This document shows positions 25,633 to 37,522 of a stretch of 64,000 nt of DNA, piece by piece; positions within the stretch are counted from its first letter, which is position 1; the number at the start of each line of letters is the position of its first letter. The notes beneath the pieces are model-generated. The model ran no database searches and was not told the origin of the DNA. It was given only the letters and a program-made list of their open reading frames with translations. Made by a program: the position numbers and the translations under genes. The DNA comes from Coenobita brevimanus (taxonomy: Eukaryota; Arthropoda; Malacostraca; Decapoda; Coenobitidae), in NCBI GenBank assembly GCA_032717465.1, contig CM064657.1, positions 27,477,466 through 27,541,465 of the forward strand, given 5' to 3'.

Positions 25633-26980
25633 AAATCAAAGGCGGTTATAAAATAATTATCAGACTGAGTGACACTATTGCCGAACTAAGAAGCACAAGC
25701 ATATAATGCTCGAGGGATGCCGTGATAGCGCCACCGGTTAAAACACTTTCACTTTGGTATAATCAACACGGCAAGTGCTAAAAAGGGCATCAGAGGCAAT
25801 TACACGGAGTACCAGATACGTCCATCATCGATTGCCAATACGATTAAGAGCACCCGCTGATACTGCTCCCAGAAAACCAGCGAGTGTGCGTGGGCGGCAA
25901 ACTGTTCGTCTCATATTAAGGTGTCTCCAATGTTTACTGAAACGGTAATAATGAAAAATAATAATAATATGTATCATAAATAAAATACATATCACTCTAC
26001 TGACATTGCTAAAACTGATACAAAATTACTAAACAGATGCGGAAATTTAAGGGCCTAATATGGGGTTTTGCTAGCGCCTACCTAAGTGGAACACATCCTT
26101 TCTGAAAATTCTTAGCGAGCGACTGACGAACAGGGCCACTCCAAAATGGTCCCATATGTAATTTAAAAAAAAATAACAATAACACTACTGTGGGTGGGTC
26201 GCAAACTGTCTGCTTCATATGAAGTGGCTTCTCAGTGGTTTCTAAGAGTTACAAAATTAAAAGAAAAAATAATACCTGACTTTAAATTGTTAAAAAACGT
26301 TATCATCCACTTGAAACCGTTTCCCTCCTCCCATCCCCCCCCCCAAAAAAAAAAAAAAAAAAAAAAAAATCGGTACCGGTAGAGCACCCACGGAAAATGG
26401 GCACATGTAATCCTAGTAAATTAATCCCTAAATTTGGAATTTGAAATCTTGCTCATCATATCGACATGAAAGCAACTATGAGCAAGCTTCTCCCTCAGAC
26501 CATTTCAGCCAAGACGGTTCGGTATTGGTACTCTAACTGGTGATACGTGATGGTGTGTGGCATCATCTGATGGGCGTGGGAGCACTGTTGGGCTTCAGGA
26601 AGGGGACAGTCCATACCGAAAAGTGGATACATAAAAATAGTGTGACAATACGAAAATCTGTCTTACATAACACATGACTTGCTTCCTTACCGTTCACATA
26701 AAATGGCCATCTAATCACACATTAAAGTGCCCAGGCCTACCCCAGTCACAAAACGATGGTAGGCCTATATAGCCTACACGATATCGGAATTTATAGTTCC
26801 TACTGTTCTCTTGTCCACCGGTACGTATTCCGTACGAAATAAGTGACTTTATATTACCTGTTACTCTGCGATTTATTTTGCATATTGCACCTTTTATCCT
26901 CTTATACGTTTCTGGTACTAGAAAGTGTCGATATTAGAATGATTATACATAAGAAGAAAAAGGCTCTACGAAGTGTTCTA
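25633..26980. other. Intergenic with a local duplication and poly-A
   Basis: GTGGGCGGCAAACTGTTCGT (about 25,890) resembles GTGGGTCGCAAACTGTCTGC (about 26,194), and both continue with TCATAT-AAG and GGTTTC-like words. A C6-A25 run lies at 26,339-26,369, directly before a TACCGGTA site (26,374). No gene recognised. Confidence 0.5.
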
Positions 26981-27019
26981 TGTCACCTAGAATACAGCCC
27001 AGTAACTAACGCGTCTGGC

Positions 27020-27730
27020 AGTGGGAGGAGCAGACAGATTCACCGTGACCATCTATCCCTCACCACCTTCCATTATCCCCACCTACCTCCCCTCCCCCTC
27101 CCTAACACTCCCATTCCGATCTCCCTCACCTCTTACCCTCTCCCACACTACCATATCTTCCCACACAGTTTCCCTTCTTTGCCCATATCTCATCCTACTA
27201 CCACACATCTTGCACACAGTCACACACCATACCTTCTCTCTCCTCCCTCTACTCCCTTTCAGTTCCCAACCCTCCATCTCATTCTTTCGTCTCTTCTGCT
27301 CCCACAGTAACATATCCTACCTCGTACGAATATATATACGATACCTATTCCAAAATCATGCCCCATCTTCGTTTATTTCGCATCCTGCTACCTGGGACTT
27401 CCATCCCACACCATACCCCTTCCCACCTCATCTTTCATCCTGCTATACCACCACACTCCTTCGAACACCATCTCTCTTCTCTCTCCATCTCTGATCTAAT
27501 ACCATTAACCCCCTTCTCTTCATTATTCATCTTACTAACACATATCTTCCTCTAACACCATGTCCCTTCTTTGCCCATCTCTGACCCTATCAGTACTCTC
27601 TCGCCTTCCACCTTCACCATACCCCTTCCCTCCTCATCTCTTACCCTATCAGTACTCTCCCACCTTCCACCTACACCATTCCCCTTCCCTCCTCATCCCT
27701 CACCCTCGGCGTGGAACCTTTAAACATCAT
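27020..27730. repeat. C/T-rich degenerate minisatellite
   Basis: CCACCTTCC, CTCCCTC and CATACCCC words. A segment of about 65 bp with CCTATCAGTACTCTC is duplicated near 27,587 and 27,646. Confidence 0.75.
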
Positions 27731-27924
27731 TCTCTGCAAAGCGTATATTGTGCTCCCTCAACAACCCCTCCACCCCTTAAATTTTTTATTTAATCTTTTG
27801 TCCCGCCCCTCAAACTTACTCGTGAATCCACACTGTCACAGGACTACACCTTCCTCCCACACCGTAGTACCCGTATCAACAACGCCTTTCGCTTTCCATC
27901 CTCTCCCTTCTCCTTCTCTTTCCC

Positions 27925-28070
27925 CTTATTTTACTGTCTTTATCTTTGACTCAATTTTATGATACAAAAGTCATTGTCATCTCTGCAACAAATAACTTTA
28001 AAATGACCTTTACCGAGGTCTGTTGCCGTTTGCTTTCCACACCATTCCCTTCCCTCTCCACCGCCCCTGC
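27925..28070. repeat. Duplicated segment, left copy
   Basis: TCTTTGACTCAATTTTATGA, then AAAATGACCTT, AGGTCTGTTGCCGTTTGCTT, TCC. A diverged counterpart lies at 31,750-31,880. The two copies bracket the inverted-repeat element and the LINE. Confidence 0.55.
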
Positions 28071-28109
28071 AAACACCTCTATCTACCCTGACACTGTCAC
28101 CTGTACCTA

Positions 28110-28274
28110 TAGTCTCACCAATCTAAAACCAAGGTTTGGGTGGAGTCCAGCCGGGGATATCCCGCCGTACAGCGTTGCCTTGTTTCCTATACTCTGATCG
28201 GCTAGTGGCTGACCTGACACCGTTATAGTTCGCCGGTCACATCTCGACACCTGGCCTGACATGACTTCACCCAC

Positions 28275-28327
<53 letters not shown>

Positions 28328-28835
28328 GACAAACTAATTTAAGTTATAAATATAATTTAAGTTATATATATAACAGAAAGTGAACAGTGGAAGCACGTGA
28401 CAGAAGCTTAAATCTCCCTCCAATGGATCTGGATGTTGTCGCTCGTGAGTGTTTTAACTTATTTATTTCTAGTAAGAAAATAGCGTATGTTCTATTGATT
28501 CCTTCAAATTATATTATAAACGTAATTGTTACATTACTTACCCAACTTAGAACTACCGTGAAAGTCGGTAAAAGTAACTACATTTTTCTCAGCACCACTG
28601 TAAAATATGTATGCCACGTTCCTTTATTGATGTACAAGAGCCATATGCATTACTAGTTTACCTTCCTTTGATATGCTAGAATACTTACGTTTATATTGTA
28701 TTGGTATGTGTATACCTATCTGTGATGCCTATTACATATATAACAGAATCTACTCATCGCTCGTTTAGGAAGTAAGGCATGGCTGCACCCAGCGCCAGAC
28801 CCCACCCAAACCTTGGTTTTAGATTGGTGAGACTA
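28110..28835. mobile_element. 726-bp non-autonomous DNA transposon with ~38-bp TIRs
   Basis: The left end, TAGTCTCACCAATCTAAAAC then CAAGGTTTGGGTGG, is repeated as its reverse complement at the right end (28,798-28,835). I see no mismatch over about 34 bases, and the repeat weakens further in. TA dinucleotides flank both ends (28,108-28,109 and 28,836-28,837), consistent with a TA target-site duplication. The interior holds a (GT)24 array at 28,277-28,324 and a doubled AATTTAAGTTATA word, but no transposase domain. The superfamily is undetermined; Tc1/mariner-like is only suggested by TA. Confidence 0.85.
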
Positions 28836-29029
28836 TAGTTCAGTTTTTCTTACCCTTACCCTACTCTATCCCCTAACCCACCCTACTTTTTACACCCAAG
28901 CGGCACCATTTTCACATTTTTGTTCTCATACCATAATAGCTACATTCTTTTCCCCTTTACTTCGCCGCACTTCCTCCTCTTTCTCATTGCCCCCTCTCTA
29001 CTCTCTTCCCTTCTTTCCCTCACCTCTTC

Positions 29030-31460
29030 TTTTGGGTTAATCTATCATCCACCAGCCCAGCCCCTGAACACCGACAATGAAATTTACAATGAAACTGCAG
29101 AAATCTGTAGCCCCATATACCATAATTTTCCATGATTTTAATTTACCAACAGCCAAATGGGAAGAAGCCCGATCCTTCCACATATGGATAGATCTGTACA
29201 CTGACTTACAAGAAAGCTCTTTGCATCAGTTCTTACACCATCCAAAACAAGGAGGTACATATTAGATCTTGTTTTGGTCACATCAGGATATTTAGTGAGT
29301 AATGTTGTGGTTGAAGATTATTTTAGTACCGCACTAGTGATCATCATTCGGTCACATTTAATCTTAAATTCCGTGACGCCACTGTTAAGGCTGGTTACAA
29401 GAAAGCGCCCAGCTATAAGACGGATTAAAAAAAAAGAAAAAAGATAAAGGCACTAGTTGTACATAGTAGTGACTGCAATCCCACTGTTTAAACATTAAAT
29501 AGCAATGATGCATGGAAACTATTCAAGGAAATTCTCAACAATGCAGTCATGTGTTCCAATGTACAACAGACGTCCTGCTAAAAATATTAAACCTGAATGG
29601 TGGAACGCAGATATTAAGCATCGACCATTACCAAAACTATTGCACAGAAAAATTATAATGCCACAAAGATTCAAAGTGATGAGAAGTAACCATGATGCTG
29701 TTCATGAAAAAACACACACAACTTTAAAGCTCATGTTGCTAGAATTAACAAATCAAACCCATATGAATTTTTCAGCTAAAAAAAAAAAAGAAAAAAAAAA
29801 TGAAGGCAAAAGTACCCACAGAAGCTCCAATTCAGACAACAAAGAGCATACTGACGGCGAAACGGAGATGGATAAAATTCTCAATGCTTTCTTTGCGCCC
29901 ATATTTGCAGTATAAAATGAAGATTCAGCTCCTGCAAATATTCCTATTCTTTTAATTGATGATAGTGACACTACTGTTAGTGAAACAGATGTACGATTTG
30001 CCACAGGTAAACTAAAATGAAAAAACTACCGAGGTCAGATAACATATCTCTGCATTTGCTGAAGGAAACAAAGAATGAAATATGAAAACCATTACCTGAG
30101 CTGTTCAGTAAACGCTGAAGAAGTACCTGGTTGTAAGATGCCTCATGAATGCAAGCTGGCAAATGTAGCCCAGATATTTTAAAAGGGCAACAACTCCCAA
30201 CCAGAAAATTATCATCACATAAGTTTACCATCTGTGGTTTACAAACTGTTGGAAACTATCATATACCAGAAATAAGTTTGCTGAAAACTGAAGTTTATAA
30301 TCTCATCGCTGATAAACATGGTTTTAATAATAATCGACAATGCCTTGAAAATCTCTCGGATTTCTTCAGTGATACATTCAGAATATATGATGACACCAAA
30401 TCTGTTGACACAGTCCATCTTGATTTTCAAAAAGTGTTTGAAAAAGCTTCTCACAATAGACTGCTTCAGAAACTGAAGGCATATTGGCTCAGGGGCAGTG
30501 TGCTTGGATGGAACAATAACTGGCTTATGGGATGTAAACAAAGAGTTATAATAAATGGAAATAATCGGACTGGAAAGATGTTACAAGCGGAGTGCCACTT
30601 TAATTTTCTTTCTTTCTTTCTTTTTTTGTCCTATTCCATTTCTGATTTACATAAATGATACTGATGAGGGTTTACTTTGTGAAATATCCAAACTTGCCGA
30701 GGATAATAAAACTGGTATCAGGGCACACATCTTTTAGGCAAGCAACTCAGAGTGGGCTCGACCAGCTATTTAACTGAGCTCATATATTGTACAGAATAGA
30801 TTTCAATATTAGTAAATGCAAAGTGTTAAATACTGGAAGTAAAAACGAAAAAGTCTGTTATACTATGAATAATATTCAACCAGTTAATGATATTCATGAA
30901 AAAAATATGAGGAATTACAGCAAATTATCTAAAATTAAAACAAAAAAAGTGTAAAGAGACTGTTTAGAAAGCCAACAAACTAATTGGATTCACTGGCTGA
31001 GCATTCAAATAGAAACTGGAAAATATCATCTTCACCTAATACGTCCACACTACAGTATTGTGTCCAGTTCTGGTCACCTTATTACAAAATGATTGTTAAA
31101 AATCAGTGAGTACATTAAAGGATAACTTAAATGATACCTAGATAGAGAAAAACCATAGCTAGTTGGAATGCTAAGAAGCTATGAATATCTTAACTAAGCT
31201 CAAGTTATGAGGAGATTTAATTCAAGTATTCAGAACATTCAAAGAACTTAATAATATGGCTGTCGATTAACATTTCACAATATATCTCTCAAATTATAGT
31301 ACAGGTTATGGTCATATAATAACTGCCTAACAAGTCACATGAAGCTAAACATTTCTTCTCCAACAATTTGAATATTTATGGAACAAACTGCCCTCCAGTA
31401 TAGTATGAACATTTAAAAATTGTTTGTTGAGTATCTGTCTTCTAACCCCCAGCTAAGTAC
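29030..31460 (+). mobile_element. Decayed CR1/jockey-type LINE (pseudogene)
   Basis: Conceptual translation in shifting frames follows the order of a non-LTR retrotransposon ORF2. At 29,042 there is YHPPAQPLNTDNEIYN. The endonuclease words HDFNLPTAKW (29,131) and SDHHSVTFNL (29,336) come next, then a WKLFKEILNN segment (about 29,514). The reverse transcriptase motif HLDFQKVFEKA is at about 30,416, followed by KQRVIINGN. LIYINDTDEGLLCEISK leads into LAEDNK at 30,693, where these elements normally have a FADD-type catalytic motif, so the first Asp is replaced by Glu. The C-terminal words LQYCVQFWSPYY (about 31,050) and WNKLPSSIV (31,378) complete it. Many stops and frameshifts are present, so it is dead. 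The 5' end is truncated inside the endonuclease. Confidence 0.92.
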
Positions 31461-31749
31461 GTTCACTTCCGAGTAATGTATTTCTGAAAATATGAAATAT
31501 GATTTTTTGTTCATATTTCTTTGCAGTTCAGAGCTTGGAGGACACAACCAGAGAATAATGTCGATGTGGTATATATATATATTGTTGACTTGCACTTTCT
31601 CTTTCAAGTACGGAAGGTAGTTTACAATATGATTTCCTTTTCTTTCCTATGAATTTTCTATGATAGCATTTATACGGTGGTCCTTCTTACTACTTTCTAA
31701 CAAACTTAACTGGAGGATTTGGTGCGTGAGGGGGAACCTTCCTGCCTCT
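31461..31749. other. Possible LINE 3' UTR and flank
   Basis: No coding sequence. A short (TA)n at about 31,570-31,582 might mark the LINE tail, but I cannot place the 3' end. Confidence 0.35.
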
Positions 31750-31880
31750 CTATCCTTGTCTTTAACTCATTTTTTTTTTTTGTTATAACCTTCCCCTATA
31801 ACAAACAGTCACAAAATGACCGACTGGTCTATTGCTGTTTGCTTTCCTTTGTACTCTACCACTTACCTCTCTCTTCCTTG
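31750..31880. repeat. Duplicated segment, right copy
   Basis: TGTCTTTAACTCATTTTTTT, then AAAATGACCGACTGGTCTAT and TGCTGTTTGCTTTCC, match 27,925-28,070 in the same order. Confidence 0.55.
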
Positions 31881-32735
31881 TCTCGTCCCCTCCTCCCTTC
31901 TCACACCCACTTACCCTCCATCTATGGCATCGCTTTTCCCTACCCTACTGCCGCTTTGCAGATCAAGTAGGCCCTATGCCCCGGTCAGTGGGAAGGCTGA
32001 GGCGGTAGTGGAAGAATTTCTAGGCGCGTCAGGGGGGAGGGGGGATAATGTCAAGAATGAACAGTAGGGAAAGTTAGGCTCGAGGGAAGGAGTTATGTGG
32101 GCGGGAATGGGGATGAAGGGAAGGTATGAGAGCACAGAGAACAGAGATGGCCCTTCTTTCTACAACCTCTTCATTTCTCTTCCGACAAAACCCATAATTA
32201 AAAAAAAAAAAAAAATGCACGGGCGAGTAGGGAGGAGGATGGGTGCCGAGGGATGAGTGGGGAGAAGGGCACGGCGAGAAGCATCTCCACTGGGACGGAG
32301 GGGGAGGGGAAGTATAAGAAGTGGGATGAGGAACGGAAGACGGATGCAGGGGAATGAAGAGTGAGAGTGACATAAGCACTGGGATGAGGACGGAGGAGGG
32401 GCACAGAGGAAGGTATATTATGATGACTTAGATAAGAAGCTTAAGGGGGAAGGGAAGGGATGGTTGAAGGGGAGAGAGCGCTGGAGAGATGTATGAACAG
32501 TGGAATGATGAGGGGGAGAAGGGGGTCGTAGGGGGAGGTATATGACTAGGGGTGGGGGGAAGGTCCCTTGCTACCCTAGGGTGGCGTGCTGAGTTACGTG
32601 GTCAGGTTGTGGGAGAGGTCAACTTGCTGACCCCCCATCACCACCATACAAACCTCTCACCAACCGCGCACACACACGCACACGAACTAGCCCAAGCTGA
32701 ACGATATAGTCTAGATGTGGCTCTAATAATAAAGA
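31881..32735. other. C-rich then purine-rich intergenic DNA
   Basis: CTCCCTTC-type DNA to about 31,960. From 32,085 to 32,560 it is GGGGAAG-rich, with an A13 run at 32,203. No gene. Confidence 0.5.
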
Positions 32736-32830
32736 CATCATTAATTGGCTAGAGTTTCTCCTAAGCAGAAAGAAATCGTCTGCTGACAGCCAAAACAAGA
32801 TATTTGATGTCACCGATGAGAATGAGTTCA
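32736..32830 (+). mobile_element. Palindromic TTAA family, right-arm fragment
   Basis: AGCAGAAAGAAATCGTCTGC at about 32,765, then GACAGCCAAAACAAGATAT and GATGTCACC, matches the right arm. Confidence 0.5.
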
Positions 32831-32860
32831 TGACCCTATTCCGCGGTTGTTGAGCAACCA

Positions 32861-33060
32861 TCGTCTGTCTGGCCGAGCAGACCCATTATTCGTAGGCAAC
32901 AACTCTTCAGGGTTGTCCCATGTAGCGAATCGGTGTTCCATGCGGCAGAGAACGCCTCGCCACAGCGAGTGGTGGGGAAGTGTGGAACTGTTCCTGGATG
33001 GACGCCGAATTTGCGCCTCTCCATCCAGTTAACAGAGGCATCATTGTAGGTTCCACATCA
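32861..33060. repeat. Dispersed repeat family B, copy 2
   Basis: Shares CGTCTGTCTGG, GCAACAACTCTTCAGGGTTG, CTGGATGGACGCCGAATTTG, CGCCTCTCCATCCAG and CATTGTAGGTTCC with 59,516-59,777. Minus-strand readings of both copies contain a MERR-x6-PG-x2-P pattern, so a decayed coding origin is possible but unproven. Confidence 0.65.
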
Positions 33061-33753
33061 CCCCATTATCTGGCTGCATAGTTACCACCCAGTGCTGTAA
33101 ATGATTTCCTGGGTTAGAGGTACCGGTACTGTACTCAATATGCTTGTCATTCAGTGTAGTCTCCTGAAGTGGGAAAAAGGGCAATAGCCAACAGAGACAT
33201 GAAAAGAAGAAAGAAATAAGAAGTTGATAGAAACAGAAAATTAATGATAAAGGTGAAGGAATACGTACGTTGCACTTCATCAAGTGAGTGGATGATGGTC
33301 GCCACCAACTACCATCAGGCCCTATTCTGTAAACATGAACAGTACCGGTGTACACCATAACGGTATATGTTACAAGTGTTTATAACCAAGTCATCCGGAA
33401 AAAAATTCGTCAATCTATAGACAGCTAGATAAACAGACGAATCACAGATGCCTAATACGGGAATCATGGCAATGAAGCACTAGGCTATGTTATACTGTAC
33501 CTCCAACTGCATACCGGTAGGTGATAAATAACGTAAGTGGGAAATTATTCAGTTCCTGGAAAACAACTAAATAACCATTCCGGGAAGAACACGAGCACAA
33601 GACAAACATCGTAGGCTATATATGCTGTACAAAAATGGAACAATGAAAAGCACAAAACAAATGCCTCAGCTTTCATACAAGTCCTCAGAACAAGCTACAG
33701 AGCTACTCAAAAGGTAGTCATCAAAGAATTGGTAAAATAAAACAATCCCAGCC
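33061..33753. other. Intergenic, no gene seen
   Basis: AT-leaning DNA holding three ACCGGT-centred palindromes (33,121, near 33,344, and 33,512). No gene. Confidence 0.5.
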
Positions 33754-33958
33754 TTAATTCTTCATGCCGATGACGTACCGTATTTTTGTCATTCTTGCTA
33801 CCGTACTTCTAAACGTTTTAATTCAGCTTCAGGGAGATCTCTTGCACAGGTTAAGTCCATCTACCCCTTTCATTTCAGTTTGCCCTATGCTAAACAAAAT
33901 CTCCTGTAGCACAAAAGACAAAGTGCAATACCCGGTACGTCATCATAATAATGGATTA
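33754..33958. mobile_element. Palindromic TTAA family, 205-bp copy
   Basis: Left arm: GATGACGTACCGTATTTTTG, CATTCTTGCTACC, TTTTAATTCAGCTTCAGGG. Right arm: ATGCTAAACAAAATCTCCTG at about 33,891, AAAAGACAAAG, GTACGTCATC. TTAA lies at the left end and a GGATTAC end at the right. Confidence 0.65.
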
Positions 33959-34449
33959 CTAAAGCACCCTTAGCCATCCACTACGACCTTAAAAAATAAT
34001 AATACCAAGACGGGATGACTAGTACAGTGCTCACCTGAGAGACAAGTCTGCTCCTTGGCGACCATCACCCTCAGCAACCCATGTCAACACCCAATAGATG
34101 GCAGCACTCTCCTCTCCCGCACACCAAGTCCCACAGTTCCGCGCGGGGGTTTTGCTCAGTTCCCTTATCGGTTTAGTTGCTCCGCTCACTGGCAAAAATT
34201 TCTGGGGGGACTTTTATGCTTTTATCAGGGTATGCATTAGTTCTGACAGCCACTCTTATTGGTCCGTGGATCGTTTATGAGTCTTGTTCACCTGTGCGCC
34301 TGTTGTGTAGCCTGTACCATAATCAGCGCTCTGTTGGGGATTTGCAAGGGAATGATTATAGCCTAAACGGGGAGAAGCCTACCACAAAACGTTGCCACAG
34401 TGTCACGTGTACCATCCACAACTTCTCGTGTAAAAAGAAAGCCATATTC
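33959..34449. other. Intergenic, no gene seen
   Basis: Moderately GC-rich, CpG-containing sequence at 34,060-34,330 with overlapping short frames. I recognise no domain. Confidence 0.4.
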
Positions 34450-34515
34450 TTGTTGGTACAGGATACTTGACAGCACTTTATCCCTAGCGATTTATGTTGC
34501 ACTGCACATTTGTAA
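34450..34515 (+). repeat. Dispersed repeat family E, copy 1
   Basis: TTGTTGGTACAGGATACTTG, ACAGCACTTTATCC, CTAGCGATTTATGTTGCACT. Same order as the copies at 38.2, 48.7 and 56.7-57.2 kb. Confidence 0.5.
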
Positions 34516-34918
34516 ACCTTAATTTTCTTAGATTGTGTGCACATTAAATAACTGAGGAGGAGGTGCTATTTATGAAATATCGTAAACCAACGAAAATACG
34601 AGCCCCACACACCAAATCCCACAACAATACCCTGTAAGCTTGACTAAGCTCCATAACTCACAGCGTCGTCAGTAAGTGAATTACATCAGTTCATGTAACA
34701 ACATTAATTACAAGGTAAACTTTCGAAATAACGACAAGTTCAACACCATAAACTTTACAAGCAAGAACGTTAAGTACGAGGAAGTTTATATCACACATCA
34801 TTATCTACAGTATACCATACCGGTACAGTATGATGCAAAACAAAAGAATATAACGACGTAACACTCCTTGGAGGTAGGTTATTGACACACACACACATGA
34901 TATCCGAGCATGTGTACC

Positions 34919-34920
<2 letters not shown>
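34516..34920. other. Intergenic, no gene seen
   Basis: AT-rich. TACCGGTA occurs at 34,818 and again at 34,915, where the second touches the TA array. Confidence 0.5.

Positions 34921-34982
<62 letters not shown>
34921..34982. repeat. (TA)31 microsatellite
   Basis: Perfect TA array starting directly inside a TACCGGTA site. Confidence 0.98.
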
Positions 34983-34983
<1 letters not shown>

Positions 34984-35344
34984 TCAAGTTTATTGTAATT
35001 ATTGTTCATTCTTGCGATATAAATACTCAATATTCTTGAGTGACAAACGTAAGTATTCAATGTCCTCACAAAGTGCCACGTGCATCCAATAATAAAACTC
35101 CCGTAGGTAAGATAACGTGCACAGGGCAATCAGACACATGGATTAAAAAGAATAAGGAGTATATTATGCTTTCCAGCTCTGACTCAGTTATATAAATGTT
35201 AAGTTCTGTGGATGCCAGTATTAAAATTAGGGCAGCCCATACGCAGAGGCCACAAATAACACAGGAATAGCGAAATGAACCCTCTTATTCACTCTTACGT
35301 GCCACTTTTTCTTTCCCTCCCATCTTCTGCAGCTGTTCCCCCGC

Positions 35345-35347
<3 letters not shown>
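34983..35347. other. Intergenic, no gene seen
   Basis: AT-rich sequence. Nothing recognised. Confidence 0.5.
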
Positions 35348-35381
<34 letters not shown>

Positions 35382-35484
35382 CATTCTTGTTTCTCCTCTT
35401 AGCCTCTCACTTTCCTCTTCGCCACATGTGCAGGGGTTTCAGAGCTTTAAATCTTTGTAAGTTTGTGTCCCTGTGTCTTTGTCT

Positions 35485-35516
<32 letters not shown>
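35348..35516. repeat. (CT)16 and (GA)14 inverted microsatellite pair
   Basis: CT array 35,348-35,380 and GA array 35,489-35,516 are complementary and separated by about 108 bp. Confidence 0.95.
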
Positions 35517-35519
<3 letters not shown>

Positions 35520-35768
35520 TTCAGTCTCTTATCACCAAGCAACCAACCGTTTCTGCACCTTCCAATGTAATCCATCCGCTGTATAACTATGCACCGCCCT
35601 CCCAAACCACCCCTTCTCCCTCAGCCAAACACCCCACCCCTAAAATGCCCCCCTCCCCCCCACACCCCCGGGGACACAAACCACCTCAGTCTCCCGAAAA
35701 CCTCAAGGAAAGTAAAGTTCTAGTCCACTTTGTACAAGCTTACGTGACTGTCGGTGGTTCCAGGGAGG

Positions 35769-35800
35769 CGGGGGGGGGGGGAGACACAAGAACGACGGAA

Positions 35801-35861
<61 letters not shown>

Positions 35862-35940
35862 AAAAAAAAAAGATATGGAAGCAACACGTTATGTACGGAA
35901 ACATGAGACACACGACAGTGTGTGTGTGTGTGTGTGTGTT
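35769..35940. repeat. G11, (GA)28, A11 and (GT)n cluster
   Basis: Poly-G at 35,770-35,781, GA array 35,804-35,859, A run to about 35,871, GT run 35,919-35,939. Confidence 0.95.
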
Positions 35941-36599
35941 GCACTTTCACAACAATGGCAAAAAAAAGTGAATATTGGTTAAAACATAAACACTGAAAGA
36001 CGTGGTGGGAAATTCCATGGAAAGAAAGCTGGAAAGGTGAGGAAACAATGATGGAAGAACAAATCTATTTACTAGTGTTACGAGAGCCCTTTTTAACCTT
36101 TCACTCCCGTTGCCTGTAGGCTATATATTTACCCCAGTACCGGTACCACCAGGCAATTTTTTCGAAGGATCTACAATCTGAGAAAAAAAATAAATTAGTA
36201 TATATAAAATAGAAATAAAGTTTCACGGTGTTAAAAACAAAATGCGACATTGTACTGGTGGCACGATGACCAGACATTTCGTATCACTGAAAGCCGCGAA
36301 AATCGTTCCGCGGCAGCGAGAATATTCAGACAGGACATGTCCACAGCGAAGAGGTCAAGGGGGATGGTTTCAAACACTTTCCCTACGAGATCTCTCTCCT
36401 AGGTTATACGTATGTTTAGCCACAATAATAACAACAGCAGCAATAATTTCAAATACGGTCATCAAGTACTGAGGAGGTTCACGAAAAGAACACAAAGCAC
36501 TTAAACAATGTCAATAGTATAAATTTTCAGTGGTAGTAGTCCTCACAGCTCATCAAAACCGTGTGTTATCCTGACTACACATTAACTTTTTTTTTTTTT
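35941..36599. other. Intergenic, no gene seen
   Basis: AT-rich, with TACCGGTA at 36,138 and a T17 run at 36,589-36,605. No gene. Confidence 0.5.
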
Positions 36600-36876
36600 T
36601 TTTTTGGAACAAAATCGCCTTGCATTAGACTGTATAAATTCGTAAGTAGCCTACATCCACACCAGCAAAAGTTACTCTCAGGCTTCTTTGGCTCGCTCTC
36701 GGCTGAATGATATTGTCTGACTTTAGACAGAATGAGTACTTGAGTTTTCCCAATTATAAGAGGGTTAAAGGTGGTAAAATTAACTCTCAGGCTCCAATGA
36801 CATAATTAGCTGAATAAAATCGTCTGGCGTTACCAAGAATGGAATATTAGATTTGCCCCGACCATAACGGGATTAA
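36600..36876 (+). mobile_element. Palindromic TTAA family, three direct right arms
   Basis: Right-arm cores occur in the same direction at about 36,608 (AACAAAATCGCC), 36,712 (GGCTGAATGATATTGTCTG) and 36,809 (GCTGAATAAAATCGTCTGG, the exact consensus). The second ends GAGGGTTAA and the third GGGATTAA. Spacing is about 100 bp, equal to the half-element length. Confidence 0.6.
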
Positions 36877-37179
36877 TACGCAACACAAGACACATCAGCA
36901 GCCTGGATACTGATCATGATGCTGTTAGCATTCATATTCATCAGCATGGAGTGCACACGGGGTTCAATTACCCCCCAGTTCATGATATATGCAAACGCGA
37001 TAACAGCATGACTCCCTCAGATCATACTCTTCTACACTTTTTTCTCTATCACTCTCTTTCTCCGTAATATCAGTGAGCTAGGAAGTGAGTCAGCTCGTAA
37101 AATGCCACCTTCAGCTGTGGGAAGTCGGCCGGCTGTTATTTGAATCATAAGAGGCTGTCTGTTTGGGGGAGCAGCGGGG
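36877..37179. other. Intergenic, no gene seen
   Basis: Mixed sequence. Nothing recognised. Confidence 0.5.
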
Positions 37180-37202
37180 AAAAAAAAAAAAAAAAAAAAA
37201 AA
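37180..37202. repeat. Poly-A tract
   Basis: A run of about 23 bases after GCGGGG. It could be the tail of an unrecognised retroposed copy. Confidence 0.7.
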
Positions 37203-37400
37203 GGACGAAGGTCGGATCTCAGGGTGGTCTAAGGCTTTTCCTTTCACACATATATTTGTTTTAATCGTAACTTCCCTTTACCCATTCCTGTGTACTGTAC
37301 TACAGCGTGAACCTGTTTGTTTCGCTGCCTTTGATTGCTGCTCTGTTGTCTCTAGGACACACTATTCTTGCCAGTTCAAGATTACTTGCCATATTCTACA

Positions 37401-37401
37401 A

Positions 37402-37458
<57 letters not shown>

Positions 37459-37467
37459 TGTATATAA

Positions 37468-37501
<34 letters not shown>

Positions 37502-37522
37502 TGTATATAAGTATATATATAA
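37401..37522. repeat. (AC)11 and duplicated (TA)n arrays
   Basis: AC array, then a TA array, then ACTGTATATAAG, a second TA array, and the same ACTGTATATAAG word again. The unit (TA)n-CTGTATATAAG is itself duplicated. Confidence 0.95.

Noticed and set aside
28387..28656. 89-codon frame inside the TIR element as a transposase
   Set aside because: Far too short, with no DDE/D motif or DNA-binding domain. The element is non-autonomous.
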